Source: Prauserella flavalba (GTDB lineage: Bacteria; Actinomycetota; Actinomycetes; Mycobacteriales; Pseudonocardiaceae). Taken from it: 64,000 nt of DNA. Positions 52,611-60,902 of this stretch are shown here, piece after piece (within the stretch, counting starts at the first letter, position 1; every line of letters starts with the position of its first letter). A model generated the notes under the pieces. That model did not search any database, had not been told where the DNA came from, and worked only from the letters and a program-made list of their open reading frames with translations. A program made the position numbers and the translations under genes. The DNA is taken from the NCBI RefSeq assembly GCF_003202235.1, contig NZ_MASU01000005.1, positions 1-64,000 of the forward strand, written 5' to 3'.

Positions 52611-53431
52611 CCCTTGACCGACCCGCTGGCGATGCCGTCGACGACGTAGCGCTGGAGCGCCACGAAGATCGCCAGCACGGGGGCGATGAGGATGAGGGCC
52701 CCCGCCATCATGGCGCCCAGCTCCGTGGAGAAAGTGCCGTTCATCGAGAGGAAGCCGAGGGTCACCGTCTGCTGATCGGGATCCTGCAGGAACGTCGCCG
52801 AGATGAGGAATTCGTTCCACGCGTTGAGGCCCACCACCACGCCGACGGTGATCAGCCCCGGCCGGACGATCGGCAGCAGCACGTGCCACACGAACTGCGC
52901 GGTGCTGACGCCGTCGACCTGCGCGGCCTCCTCGAGCTCCCTGGGCACGTTGAGGAAGAACGTGCGCATGAGGAACGTCGCGAACGGGATGTTGATCGCG
53001 GCGATGATCACGCCGACCACCATCGGGTTGTCGAGGAGGTCGACGGCCGCGACGATCGAGTACAGCGGGAAGACGAACAGCTGCACGGGCACCGTCATCG
53101 CCATCGTCAGGTACACCATGACCACCGGCCACGACCTGATCTTCTTGCCCGCCAGCACGTATCCGGCCAGCGTCGAGCACGTGAGCACCACCACGACCGT
53201 GGTTCCGGTGAGCAGCACGCTGTTGAGAAAGCCCGTGCCGAACTCGCCGTAGGTCCACGCGGTCACGAAGTTCTCGAACGTGAACGTGCTCGGCAGGGCC
53301 AGCGGGTTGCGCACGATCTCGGTGTTGGTCTTGACGCTGTTCAGCAGCACCAGCGCCAGCGGGAACAGTGCCGTGGCGGCGAAGAACAGCAGGACGGCGT
53401 GCGCGCCGATCCCCTTGAGCCGGGTGGTCAT
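52607..53431 (-). CDS. CUT1-type ABC transporter permease (MalG-like)
   Basis: 274 residues, six membrane helices. The EAA loop EEAAQVDGVSTAQFVWHVLLPIVRPG docks the ATPase. It pairs with the MalF-like permease; the two genes overlap by one base (TGATG). No ATPase gene is present, as is common for actinobacterial CUT1 importers that share an MsiK-type ATPase. Confidence 0.9.
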   Translation of the reverse strand: MTTRLKGIGAHAVLLFFAATALFPLALVLLNSVKTNTEIVRNPLALPSTFTFENFVTAWTYGEFGTGFLNSVLLTGTTVVVVLTCSTLAGYVLAGKKIRSWPVVMVYLTMAMTVPVQLFVFPLYSIVAAVDLLDNPMVVGVIIAAINIPFATFLMRTFFLNVPRELEEAAQVDGVSTAQFVWHVLLPIVRPGLITVGVVVGLNAWNEFLISATFLQDPDQQTVTLGFLSMNGTFSTELGAMMAGALILIAPVLAIFVALQRYVVDGIASGSVKG

Positions 53432-54357
53432 CAGTCGTCCTGCTTCCTGCTCATCCACGTGTAGACGCAGGAGGCGATGAGCCCGAAGAAGCTCATCACC
53501 AGCGCCACCGCGGAGGCCTTCCCGAACTGGAAGGCGGAGAACGCGAACGCGTAGGCGTAGGTGCCCAGCACCTCGCTGGAGTGCGCGGGACCGCCCTGCG
53601 TCAGCAGGTAGATGTAGTCGAAGGCGAGGAAGGAGAAGATCACCGTCATGACGGCCATGAGCAGCAGAGCGGGCCGGATGCTCGGCAGGTACACGTTGCG
53701 GAACACCTGCCAGGAGTCGGCGCCGTCCATGATGGCCGCCTCCACCTGATCGACCGGGGTCTGGCGCATCGCGCCGAGGTAGATCACGGTCAGGAAGCCC
53801 CAGTAGTGCCACATGTCCACCGCCGCGGCGGCGTAGAAGGCACCCGTGAGGCTGGACAGCGGCGCGGACACGGGAAGCCCGATGTCGTTGAGCGTGCCCA
53901 CGAGCCCGCCGTTGGGGTTGTAGATGATGCTCAGCCAGATCAGCGCGTTCACCACGGGGGAGAGCACGTACGGCATGAGGTAGACGACCTGGTAGAAGGT
54001 GCGCGTCCGGCGCCTGCGCAGCAGCAGCCACGCGGTGAGCAGGCCGAGCACGGCCGGGATCGTCAGGAACATCGCCACCCAGCGCAGGTTGTTCTCCAGC
54101 GCGGTGCCGAACACGGGGTCGGCCAGTATCTCCCGGAAGTTCCGCAGCCCCACCAGGTTCGCGTCGAGCCCGACACCGCTCCAGTCGGTGAAGGCCGTGA
54201 ACGCGGTGAGCAGGCCCGGGATCACGACGATGCCGACGGACAGCAGCAGCGCCGGTGCGATGAGCAGGTGGTTGATCAGCGTGCGGCGCCGCCGGAAGCG
54301 CGCGGGGCGGCGGGCCGGGGCCGGCGTGGTGGTGGGGCGAACCGCGGTCACGGTCAC
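53431..54357 (-). CDS. CUT1-type ABC transporter permease (MalF-like)
   Basis: 308 residues with a basic cytoplasmic N-terminus (PARRPARFRRRRTLINH), six helices and the EAA loop VEAAIMDGADSWQVFRNVYLPSIRPA. It forms the channel with the MalG-like partner. Preceded by a stem-loop that separates it from the solute-binding protein gene. Confidence 0.9.
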   Translation of the reverse strand: MTVTAVRPTTTPAPARRPARFRRRRTLINHLLIAPALLLSVGIVVIPGLLTAFTAFTDWSGVGLDANLVGLRNFREILADPVFGTALENNLRWVAMFLTIPAVLGLLTAWLLLRRRRTRTFYQVVYLMPYVLSPVVNALIWLSIIYNPNGGLVGTLNDIGLPVSAPLSSLTGAFYAAAAVDMWHYWGFLTVIYLGAMRQTPVDQVEAAIMDGADSWQVFRNVYLPSIRPALLLMAVMTVIFSFLAFDYIYLLTQGGPAHSSEVLGTYAYAFAFSAFQFGKASAVALVMSFFGLIASCVYTWMSRKQDD

Positions 54358-54376
54358 CTCGGGCTCCTTCCTGCGC

Positions 54377-54409
54377 CGCCGGGTGCGCGGTCGCGCCGCA
54401 CACCCGGCG
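54377..54409 (-). promoter_or_regulatory. Stem-loop between solute-binding protein and permease genes
   Basis: cgccgggtg (54377-54385) pairs with cacccggcg (54401-54409) in the 60-bp gap. Such hairpins after the first gene of CUT1 operons reduce read-through or protect the upstream message, so more binding protein is made than permease (inference). Confidence 0.6.
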
Positions 54410-54417
54410 TGGCAGTG

Positions 54418-55764
54418 CTAGTTCGACGGCTCCGGGGCGGGCGGCACGAGTCCCTTCGCCTTGTCGGCGTCGAAGCTCGCCTGCACCTTGGTGAGGAACT
54501 CCGCCGCGCCGACCTGACCGAGCCAGACGCCGTCGACGTCGGCAAGCGTCGTCGAGGTGGACGGCGGGAAGAACGTGCCGGGGTAGAGCCCGTAGTGTCC
54601 CTCGTTGATCGCCGACACCAGCTTGCCGACCGTGCCGATGTACTCCTTCGACAGCCCGGTGTACTCGGCCGCGGGCAGGTCGAAGTCCTTCAGCGGCACG
54701 CCCCAGTAGCCGGGCCACGTCTTGTTGATCTCCTTGGCGAACGGCGCGCTCATCATGTAGTCGATCACCGCGGCGGCGCCGTCCTTGTGGTCGGAGGCGG
54801 CGTTGATCGACAGCGACGCCGTGGCGCCGAGGGTGTACATGGGGGAGGGCAGGTCGGGGTTGACGTTGGGGAACGGCATGAAGCCGAGGTCGCCGGTGTT
54901 CCCGGCCTCGTCGTTGAAGTACTCGCTGGCGAACTGGAAGCCGAGGCTCGGCCCGATGAAGAACGGTGACTTCTCGTCCGCGAGCAGCTGCATGGACTCG
55001 ACGAAGTTGAGGTTCGCGTAGTCGTCACCGGCGAGGTAGCCGTCGCGGTAGAACTCGGCCGAGGCCTCGACCGCCTCGACGATCTCGGGGTCCGTCCACT
55101 TCGCCTCGCCGTGGAGCGCGTCGTACGTCGCCTTCCCGCCCGCGAGGTGGGTGAGGAAGATCGAGATGTAGTTGAGGTTGACCGGTTTCCAGCCCTTGTT
55201 ACCCGTCACGGAGGCGTAGAGCCCCTCGGCCTTCGCCTTGTCCATCGCCGTGGTCAGATCGGCGTAGCTCTCCGGAACCGCGACGCCCAGCCGGTCGAGC
55301 ACCTTCTTGTTGTAGAACACACCGAGCGTGTCCACCGAGTTCGGCAGCGAGTAGAGCTTGCCGCCGATGGTGCCGGACTCGTACATCGGCTCCAGCAGCC
55401 GGTCCTTCCAGCCGTACTGCTCGGCGTACGGGGTCATGTCGGCCAGCTTGTCCTCCGCGACGTAGGCGGCGGCGAAGGCGGGGCCGGACCCGTAGACGAC
55501 GTCGGGTCCCCGGTCGGCGGAGAGGGCGACCTGGATGTTCTTGTCGACGGCGTTGTTGAAGTTGATGTCGAGCGAGTAGGTGTCCTGTGCCCGCTCGAAG
55601 CCCTCGACGAGCGCGGTCTCGAGCGCCTTCTGGTGCTCCGGCGGGGCTCCCCAGAACCACAGCTCGAGACGTTCCCTGCCGTCACCGGCTCCCGAACACG
55701 CGGACAGCGTGAGCGTGAGCGTGGCCGCGAGCGCGCCCAGGACCGTGGTCCGGCTTCTCCTCAT
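54418..55764 (-). CDS. CUT1-type ABC transporter solute-binding lipoprotein
   Basis: 448 residues. Lipoprotein signal peptide with lipobox LSAC, Cys23. The mature part is of extracellular solute-binding family 1: LELWFWGAPPEHQKALETAL, YSLPNSVDTLGVFYNKKVL, GFMPFPNVNPD. First gene of the leftward operon (SBP-MalF-MalG-ARH-YjbQ-PfkB-SIS). It captures an oligosaccharide- or glycoside-like ligand; the surrounding enzymes suggest a nucleoside- or ribosyl-containing one. ATG 55764 behind aaggag. An operator-like repeat lies 54-79 bp upstream. Confidence 0.9.
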   Translation of the reverse strand: MRRSRTTVLGALAATLTLTLSACSGAGDGRERLELWFWGAPPEHQKALETALVEGFERAQDTYSLDINFNNAVDKNIQVALSADRGPDVVYGSGPAFAAAYVAEDKLADMTPYAEQYGWKDRLLEPMYESGTIGGKLYSLPNSVDTLGVFYNKKVLDRLGVAVPESYADLTTAMDKAKAEGLYASVTGNKGWKPVNLNYISIFLTHLAGGKATYDALHGEAKWTDPEIVEAVEASAEFYRDGYLAGDDYANLNFVESMQLLADEKSPFFIGPSLGFQFASEYFNDEAGNTGDLGFMPFPNVNPDLPSPMYTLGATASLSINAASDHKDGAAAVIDYMMSAPFAKEINKTWPGYWGVPLKDFDLPAAEYTGLSKEYIGTVGKLVSAINEGHYGLYPGTFFPPSTSTTLADVDGVWLGQVGAAEFLTKVQASFDADKAKGLVPPAPEPSN

Positions 55765-55817
55765 GGGACAACTCCTTGGGTCTGAGAGTTCGGTCGCCAG
55801 CGCAGCGCTGCGGCGGT

Positions 55818-55843
55818 GCCAATTGGTAATATTGGCAGTACCA
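55818..55843. promoter_or_regulatory. Overlapping operator-like inverted repeats upstream of the ABC/ARH operon
   Basis: gccaat-tggtaat-attggc (55818-55836) is a perfect 6-bp inverted repeat. Interlaced with it is tggta-N10-tacca (55824-55828 / 55839-55843). It sits in the 112-bp gap before the solute-binding protein gene, on the promoter side. The GGTA/TACC half-sites recur in direct repeats at 57765-57779, so one GntR/UTRA protein may read both. Confidence 0.65.
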
Positions 55844-55876
55844 TAAGACCGAGTTCGGGGTGTGTCAACGTTCTCG

Positions 55877-56788
55877 TCACCCGTGCTCGTGCGGCGCGGG
55901 AAGCCAGTGCTCCGCCGCCGTCGCGGCCTTCTGCTCGTCGAGCCGGGCGAGGTGCACCAGCGCGGCCAGTGCCACGTCGATCGACGCCGCGTGTCCCGCG
56001 CCTGCCTCGAATCGCCGGTTCGCGAGCACGTTGTCGGCGACCGAGCACACCGAGCCGCCGCGCCTGCCGAACAGCGCGGCGAGCGTGACCACCGCGGCCG
56101 ACTCCCGGTCGCCGTTGAGCACCCCGGCGCGGGCCCAGCCGTCGAGGATGTCGCGGTGGTGCGGCTGGAAGTAGGCGCCGGCGCCGGGCCGTCCCACGCC
56201 GACGAAGTCGGAGTCGCTCGAGCGCGTCACGCCCTGGTGGTAGCGGCAGCCGAGCTGCCCGGCGGCCAGTGACAGCGCCAGTACCACCTCGTAGCTCGCG
56301 ACCGCCGGGTAGCTCGCGGGCACGTAGGCGCGGGTCATGCCTTCGTCGCGCACCACGCCGGTGCTGATCACGATGTCGCCGGGCCGGACGCGGGGATGGA
56401 CGCCGCCGGAGCCGCCGACCCTGATGAACGTGTCGGCCTCGGTGAACTCGATCAGCTCGTGCAGGATGAGCTCGGCCTCGGGGGAGCCGCTGCCCCCGGA
56501 GGCGACGGTGACCCCGACGCCGCGGTAGGTGCCCGAGTAGGTGCTGAACATCCCCGACCTGCCCACCTGCTCGGCGTCGTCGAGGCGGCGGGCGAGCTGC
56601 GCGGCGGGATCCTCGTCGTACGCGCACAGTGGATCGCGCACGGTCAGCAGGACGTACCTCGCGATCCGGCCGGGGTCGATGCCCGACAGCGCGGGCCTGC
56701 CGTCGATCAGCAGGCCGCGGCGCGGCAGGTTGCCCGCGTAGCGGTAGGTGTCGTAGGGCTCGGTCGGGTTCCAGCCGGGCTGCTCCAC
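55877..56788 (-). CDS. Nucleoside phosphorylase (uridine/purine phosphorylase family)
   Basis: 303 residues of the NP-I family: SGTYRGVGVTVASGGSGSPEAELILHELIEF (phosphate/ribose site), TFIRVGGSGGVHPRVRPGDIVISTGVVRDEGMTR, and a C-terminal NGDRESAAVVTLAALF segment with the catalytic-type Glu. It splits nucleosides with phosphate to ribose-1-phosphate and base. GTG 56788 behind gaggagacc. It ends 112 bp before the ABC operon and is co-directional with PfkB 2, 23 bp away. Confidence 0.86.
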   Translation of the reverse strand: MEQPGWNPTEPYDTYRYAGNLPRRGLLIDGRPALSGIDPGRIARYVLLTVRDPLCAYDEDPAAQLARRLDDAEQVGRSGMFSTYSGTYRGVGVTVASGGSGSPEAELILHELIEFTEADTFIRVGGSGGVHPRVRPGDIVISTGVVRDEGMTRAYVPASYPAVASYEVVLALSLAAGQLGCRYHQGVTRSSDSDFVGVGRPGAGAYFQPHHRDILDGWARAGVLNGDRESAAVVTLAALFGRRGGSVCSVADNVLANRRFEAGAGHAASIDVALAALVHLARLDEQKAATAAEHWLPAPHEHG

Positions 56789-56811
56789 ACGGTCTCCTCA
56801 CTCCTGGGTGG

Positions 56812-57723
56812 TCAGGGGTGCACGCGGACCCGGCCCGCTCTGGCCGTCACGTCCGCGCGCAGGGCCTGGTCGATCGGCGGCGCGCCGTTCTGGGCGATCA
56901 CGACGCTCGCGGCGGCGGCCGCGTACCGGGCCGCGCACCGGGCGTCACCGGTGCGCGCGAAGGCCGCGAGGAAGGCGCCGGAGTGGCTGTTGCCCCCGCC
57001 CGTCGGGTCCACGACCGCCCCGGGCGCCACGCCGGCGTGCAGGAGGTGACCGTCCGCGCACACGACGGCGCCATCGGCGCCCCCGCGCAGCACGAGCACC
57101 AGGCCCGGCCGCCCGAGCGCGCGGTGGACCTCCGCCGGGTCGGTGGTGCCGAGCAGTGAGCGCGCCTCGGCGACGTTCAGGGAGAGCACGTCGACGGCGG
57201 TGACGAGCTCGCGCACCGTGGCGACGTTGCCGGGCTCGCACGCGTCGGCCGCGATCTCCCACAGCAGCGGCCCGTGCCAGCGCTGCCGGAACGCCGTGAT
57301 CTCGGCCCAATAGCGGGGCTCGGTGTCGTGGAAGAGGTACACGCCGCCGAGGCGGGCGGGCGGCACCGGCAGGTGACGCGGCAACGGCGTGTGCGCGGCG
57401 AAGTGCTCCGCGCCGAACACCGGCTCCTCCACCCGCTCGCCCTCGTGGTCGTAGCGGATCCGGGTGAGCGGGCTGCGCTCGCCGTGCACGAACAGTCCCG
57501 CGGGCTCGACCTGGCGTTCCCGGAACCACCGCACGAGCGCGGGCCGGTCGCGCGCGCCCGCGCCGGACACGATCACGGTGCTCCACGGCTCGCCGGCGAG
57601 GCTGGCCCCGGTGGCGGCGTAGGCGCCCGCGCCACCCACCTCGCGTGCCAGGAACTCGCCGTCCGCGCCGTAGATCTCGTCGGTCACGGCGTGTGAGAGC
57701 ACGGCGACAAGCTCGGTGGGCAT
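56812..57723 (-). CDS. PfkB-family kinase 2 with GGGN in place of GAGD (MAK32-like)
   Basis: 303 residues of the ribokinase fold (REVGGAGAYAATGASLAG near the N-terminus). The C-terminal signature reads DPTGGGNSHSGAF: the catalytic Asp of GAGD is Asn. Similar DPTGGGN motifs occur in fungal MAK32-like proteins of unknown activity. It may be a binding protein, a regulator, or use another base. First gene of the leftward unit PfkB2-phosphorylase, and divergent from the second ARH gene across 80 bp. Confidence 0.84.
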   Translation of the reverse strand: MPTELVAVLSHAVTDEIYGADGEFLAREVGGAGAYAATGASLAGEPWSTVIVSGAGARDRPALVRWFRERQVEPAGLFVHGERSPLTRIRYDHEGERVEEPVFGAEHFAAHTPLPRHLPVPPARLGGVYLFHDTEPRYWAEITAFRQRWHGPLLWEIAADACEPGNVATVRELVTAVDVLSLNVAEARSLLGTTDPAEVHRALGRPGLVLVLRGGADGAVVCADGHLLHAGVAPGAVVDPTGGGNSHSGAFLAAFARTGDARCAARYAAAAASVVIAQNGAPPIDQALRADVTARAGRVRVHP

Positions 57724-57759
57724 CGGCGTTCGTCCGCTCTGTTCGGTAGATTCTTCTGG

Positions 57760-57779
57760 TTGTTATACCTACAATACCT
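57760..57779. promoter_or_regulatory. Repeat-rich divergent promoter, PfkB 2 / ARH copy B
   Basis: atacct occurs twice as a direct repeat 9 bp apart (57765-57770 and 57774-57779). Overlapping it, ttgt-N7-acaa forms a short inverted repeat (57760-57774). It is AT-rich for this genome and centrally placed in the 80-bp divergent gap. Confidence 0.55.
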
Positions 57780-57803
57780 TTCACTGGACCGGAAGGGGAG
57801 TAC

Positions 57804-59912
57804 ATGAGCGAGCGGCCCGTTCCCGACTACGCGAGGCAGGTCTACGCCGGGGTACTCGGCAAGATCATCGGTGTCTACTTCGGACGCCCGGTCGAGGGCT
57901 GGTCGTATCCCGCCATCCGCGAGCGCTTCGGTGAGCTCGAGTACTTCGCCTGCGGCGAGCTGGGCGTGCCGCTGGTCGTGCCCGACGACGACATCTCGGG
58001 CGCCTTCGTCTTCCCCCGCGCCATCCTCGACAACGCGGGCCGGGGGGTCACCGCCGCCGACGTCGGACGGACGTGGCTGAACTACATCGTCGAGAACCGC
58101 ACCGTGCTGTGGTGGGGCGGGCTGGCCCGCTCCACGGAGCACACCGCGTTCCTGCGGCTGAAGGACGGGGTCGACCCGCCGCGTTCCGGCTCGATCGCCC
58201 TCAACGGCCGGTCCATGGCCGAGGGCGTGGGTGCGCAGATCTTCATCGACGGCTGGGCGCTGGCCTGCCCCGGCGACCCCGAACGGGCCGTCGCGCTCGC
58301 GCGGGCCGCCGCCTCGGTGAGCCACGACGGGTTCGCGGTGGAGTCCGCCGCGTTCCTCGCTGGCATGGAGGCGGCGGCGTTCGGCGAGCGGGACCTCGCG
58401 AAGCTGTTGGAGCTCGGCCTGTCGTCCGTGACCGACGACCGGGTACGGGCACTGGTGACCGCGACGGTGGAACAGTGCGAAGCCACCGGCGACTGGCGGC
58501 GCGTGCGCGACTGGATCGAACGCGAGCACGGCTACCACCGGTATCCGGGCAACTCGCCCGCCGCGACCAACCTCGCCGCCGTGCTCATGGCACTGCTCAT
58601 GGCGGGTGACGACTTCCAGCGGAGCCTCACGCTCGTCGTCTCGGCCGGCTGGGACACCGACTCCAACGCGGGCAACGTCGGCTGCCTCAACGGGATCCGG
58701 CTCGGACTCGACGGCATCGAGGCCGGGGTGGACCTGCGCGGTCCGGTCGCCGACCGGATGCTGGTGGTCAGCGCGGACGGCGGGGAGTGTGTCACCGACG
58801 CCGTGCGCGAGACGCGGCGGCTGCTCGCCTCCGCCGCGGCGCTGCGGGGGGAGCCCGCGCCGAGGGACCTGCCGCGCTACGCCTTCGAGCTGCCCGGTTC
58901 CACCCAGGGCTGGCTCCCACACCACGACGCCCGGCACGCCCAGGCGCTGACGGGGCTCCGCAACCCGGGCGGCGGGCTGCGCCTGGAGTTCGCGCGGCTG
59001 GCGCGCGGCGCGCGGGCGGCGGCCGCGGTCGAGGTGTTCGCCTCGCCCGTCCCGACCGGGGCGGCGGGCACGAGCCTGTTCGAGGTGGTCGGCAGCCCCG
59101 CGCTGTACCCGGGCCAGACCGTGCGCGCGGTGGTGGACGTGCCCGCCGGGCCGGCGCCCTCGCTCGCCTTCTTCGTCGAGCACTACGGCGACGACGGGGT
59201 CGTGCACACGCTGCGCGGCGCGCTCCGCCCGCTGCACGCGGGTGAGAACACCCTGGTGTGGGACGTTCCCGCGACGGGAGGGCAGGCCGTCTACCGGTTC
59301 GGCGTCGAGCTCACGTCGGCCCGCCGTCTCGACGGCCACGTCACGGTGCGCTCGGTGGACTGGCGCGGCGCCCCGAAGGACTTCGTGCTCGGCAGGGCCG
59401 ACGAGCTGTCCCCGGCGCTCACGCCGTGGACCACCGTCACCGGCTGGCTGAAGACGTTCGTCAGCTCGGCCGCGAACCTGGCTCCCGACTACACGACCAC
59501 GTTCACGGTGTCGCACCCGGAGGCCAACGGGGTCGTCACCACCGGCACGCGGGACTGGACCGACTACTCGGTGGCCTCCACGATCACGTTCAACATGCAC
59601 GACGCGGCCGGGCTCGTCGCGCGGGCCAGGGGCCACCGCCGCTACTACGCCGCCGTGCTGCGCGCGGGACGCGCCCAGCTGCTGCGCCGCGTCGACGGCA
59701 CCGAGCACATCGTCGCCGACGCCCCGTTCGCCTACGAGATCGACGCGGTGCACGCGCTGGAGTTCACCGTGCGCGGCAGTGCGCTGACCCTGCGGATCGA
59801 CGGCGAGGCCGTGGCCACCGGTACCGACGACATGCTGCCCTCGGGTGGCGCCGGCTTCCTCATCGACCGCGGATCCGTTCTCGCTCAAGGGTTTCACGTA
59901 CGCCGCGCGTGA
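57804..59912 (+). CDS. ADP-ribosylglycohydrolase-fold enzyme with C-terminal beta-sandwich regions, copy B
   Basis: 702 residues, same architecture as copy A at 50499. The ARH domain has AGVLGKIIGVYFGRPVEGW, PDDDISGAF and GWDTDSNAGNVGCLNGIRLG. The beta-rich parts have SPALYPGQTVRAVV, DWTDYSVASTITFN and GAGFLIDRGSVLAQGFHV. The two copies are clearly homologous over their full length but diverged, so they may act in sequence or on different linkages. First gene of the rightward operon ARH-nucleoside hydrolase-adenine deaminase. ATG 57804 behind ggaagggga. No signal peptide: a cytoplasmic enzyme. Confidence 0.85.
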   Translation: MSERPVPDYARQVYAGVLGKIIGVYFGRPVEGWSYPAIRERFGELEYFACGELGVPLVVPDDDISGAFVFPRAILDNAGRGVTAADVGRTWLNYIVENRTVLWWGGLARSTEHTAFLRLKDGVDPPRSGSIALNGRSMAEGVGAQIFIDGWALACPGDPERAVALARAAASVSHDGFAVESAAFLAGMEAAAFGERDLAKLLELGLSSVTDDRVRALVTATVEQCEATGDWRRVRDWIEREHGYHRYPGNSPAATNLAAVLMALLMAGDDFQRSLTLVVSAGWDTDSNAGNVGCLNGIRLGLDGIEAGVDLRGPVADRMLVVSADGGECVTDAVRETRRLLASAAALRGEPAPRDLPRYAFELPGSTQGWLPHHDARHAQALTGLRNPGGGLRLEFARLARGARAAAAVEVFASPVPTGAAGTSLFEVVGSPALYPGQTVRAVVDVPAGPAPSLAFFVEHYGDDGVVHTLRGALRPLHAGENTLVWDVPATGGQAVYRFGVELTSARRLDGHVTVRSVDWRGAPKDFVLGRADELSPALTPWTTVTGWLKTFVSSAANLAPDYTTTFTVSHPEANGVVTTGTRDWTDYSVASTITFNMHDAAGLVARARGHRRYYAAVLRAGRAQLLRRVDGTEHIVADAPFAYEIDAVHALEFTVRGSALTLRIDGEAVATGTDDMLPSGGAGFLIDRGSVLAQGFHVRRA

Positions 59913-59945
59913 GCCGTTCCCAGAGCCCCGTCACGAAGGAGGCAC

Positions 59946-60902
59946 GTGAAGAACCTGCACATCGACACCGACCCCGGCATGGACGACGCGCTGGCGCTCA
60001 TCCTCGCGCTCAAGTCGCCCGCCGTCCGGGTTCGCGCGATCACCGCGGTCACCGGCAACCTGCCCGCCGACCGGACGGCCGCCAACGCGCTGCGGATCCT
60101 GGACCTCATGGGCCGCAAGGACATCCCCGTCGCGCGCGGCCCGCTCGTGCCGCTGGACGGCGATTACCCGGCCGACCCTTTCTCCCACGGCAGTGACGGC
60201 CTCGCCGAGTCGCACCTGCCCGAGTCCGCGCAGCCGCTCGACGAGCGGGACGCGGCACGGCTCATCGTCGACACCGTCGACGCGCACGCGGGCGACATCA
60301 CGATCGCCGCGCTCGGCCCGCTCACCAACGTCGCGCTGGCGCTGGAGCTCGACCCCGGGCTGCCGGCGAAGGTCGCCGAGCTCGTCATCGTCGGCGGGTC
60401 GTTCGGCACCACGCCGTACGCGTGGTCGCAGGCCACCGGCGACAATCCGGTCAGCGAGTGGAACGTCTACGTCGACCCCGAGGCCGCGCACCGGGTGTTC
60501 CACGCCGGGTTCCGGCTCACCGCCGCCGGGCTCGACATCGCCACCCACCCCGGCGTGAACTTCCGCGACGGCGACCTCGCCGCCCTGCGGCGGGCCGGAA
60601 CGCCCGAGTCCGAACTGGCCCTGCGCGTGGTGGACTACGTGCACGGGCGCGGCTACCAGTCGTACTGCTCGCTCATCGACAGCGTCGCCATCGCGACCGT
60701 GCTCGACCCCACACTCGCCGAGACGGAGCCCCTGCACTGCGACGTCGAACGGCGTGGCGAGTTGACCAGGGGGATGACCGTGGTCGAACGTCGGGCCCAC
60801 CACGGCCGGACCGACCTGCCGCGCATCGACGTGATGCGCGGTCTCGACTTCCCCCGGTTCCTCGATCTCGTGACGGAGGCCCTCGGTGCACCCGCAGCCT
60901 GA
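59946..60902 (+). CDS. Nucleoside hydrolase (inosine-uridine preferring family)
   Basis: 318 residues. Calcium/ribose motif HIDTDPGMDDALAL near the N-terminus, AALGPLTNVALAL, NPVSEWNVYVDPEAA and the final metal Asp in LIDSVAIATVLDP. The position of the usual leaving-group His near that Asp is Ile. It hydrolyses ribonucleosides or a ribosyl compound to ribose plus base. GTG 59946 behind aaggagg. Overlaps the deaminase gene by 17 bp. Confidence 0.88.
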   Translation: MKNLHIDTDPGMDDALALILALKSPAVRVRAITAVTGNLPADRTAANALRILDLMGRKDIPVARGPLVPLDGDYPADPFSHGSDGLAESHLPESAQPLDERDAARLIVDTVDAHAGDITIAALGPLTNVALALELDPGLPAKVAELVIVGGSFGTTPYAWSQATGDNPVSEWNVYVDPEAAHRVFHAGFRLTAAGLDIATHPGVNFRDGDLAALRRAGTPESELALRVVDYVHGRGYQSYCSLIDSVAIATVLDPTLAETEPLHCDVERRGELTRGMTVVERRAHHGRTDLPRIDVMRGLDFPRFLDLVTEALGAPAA

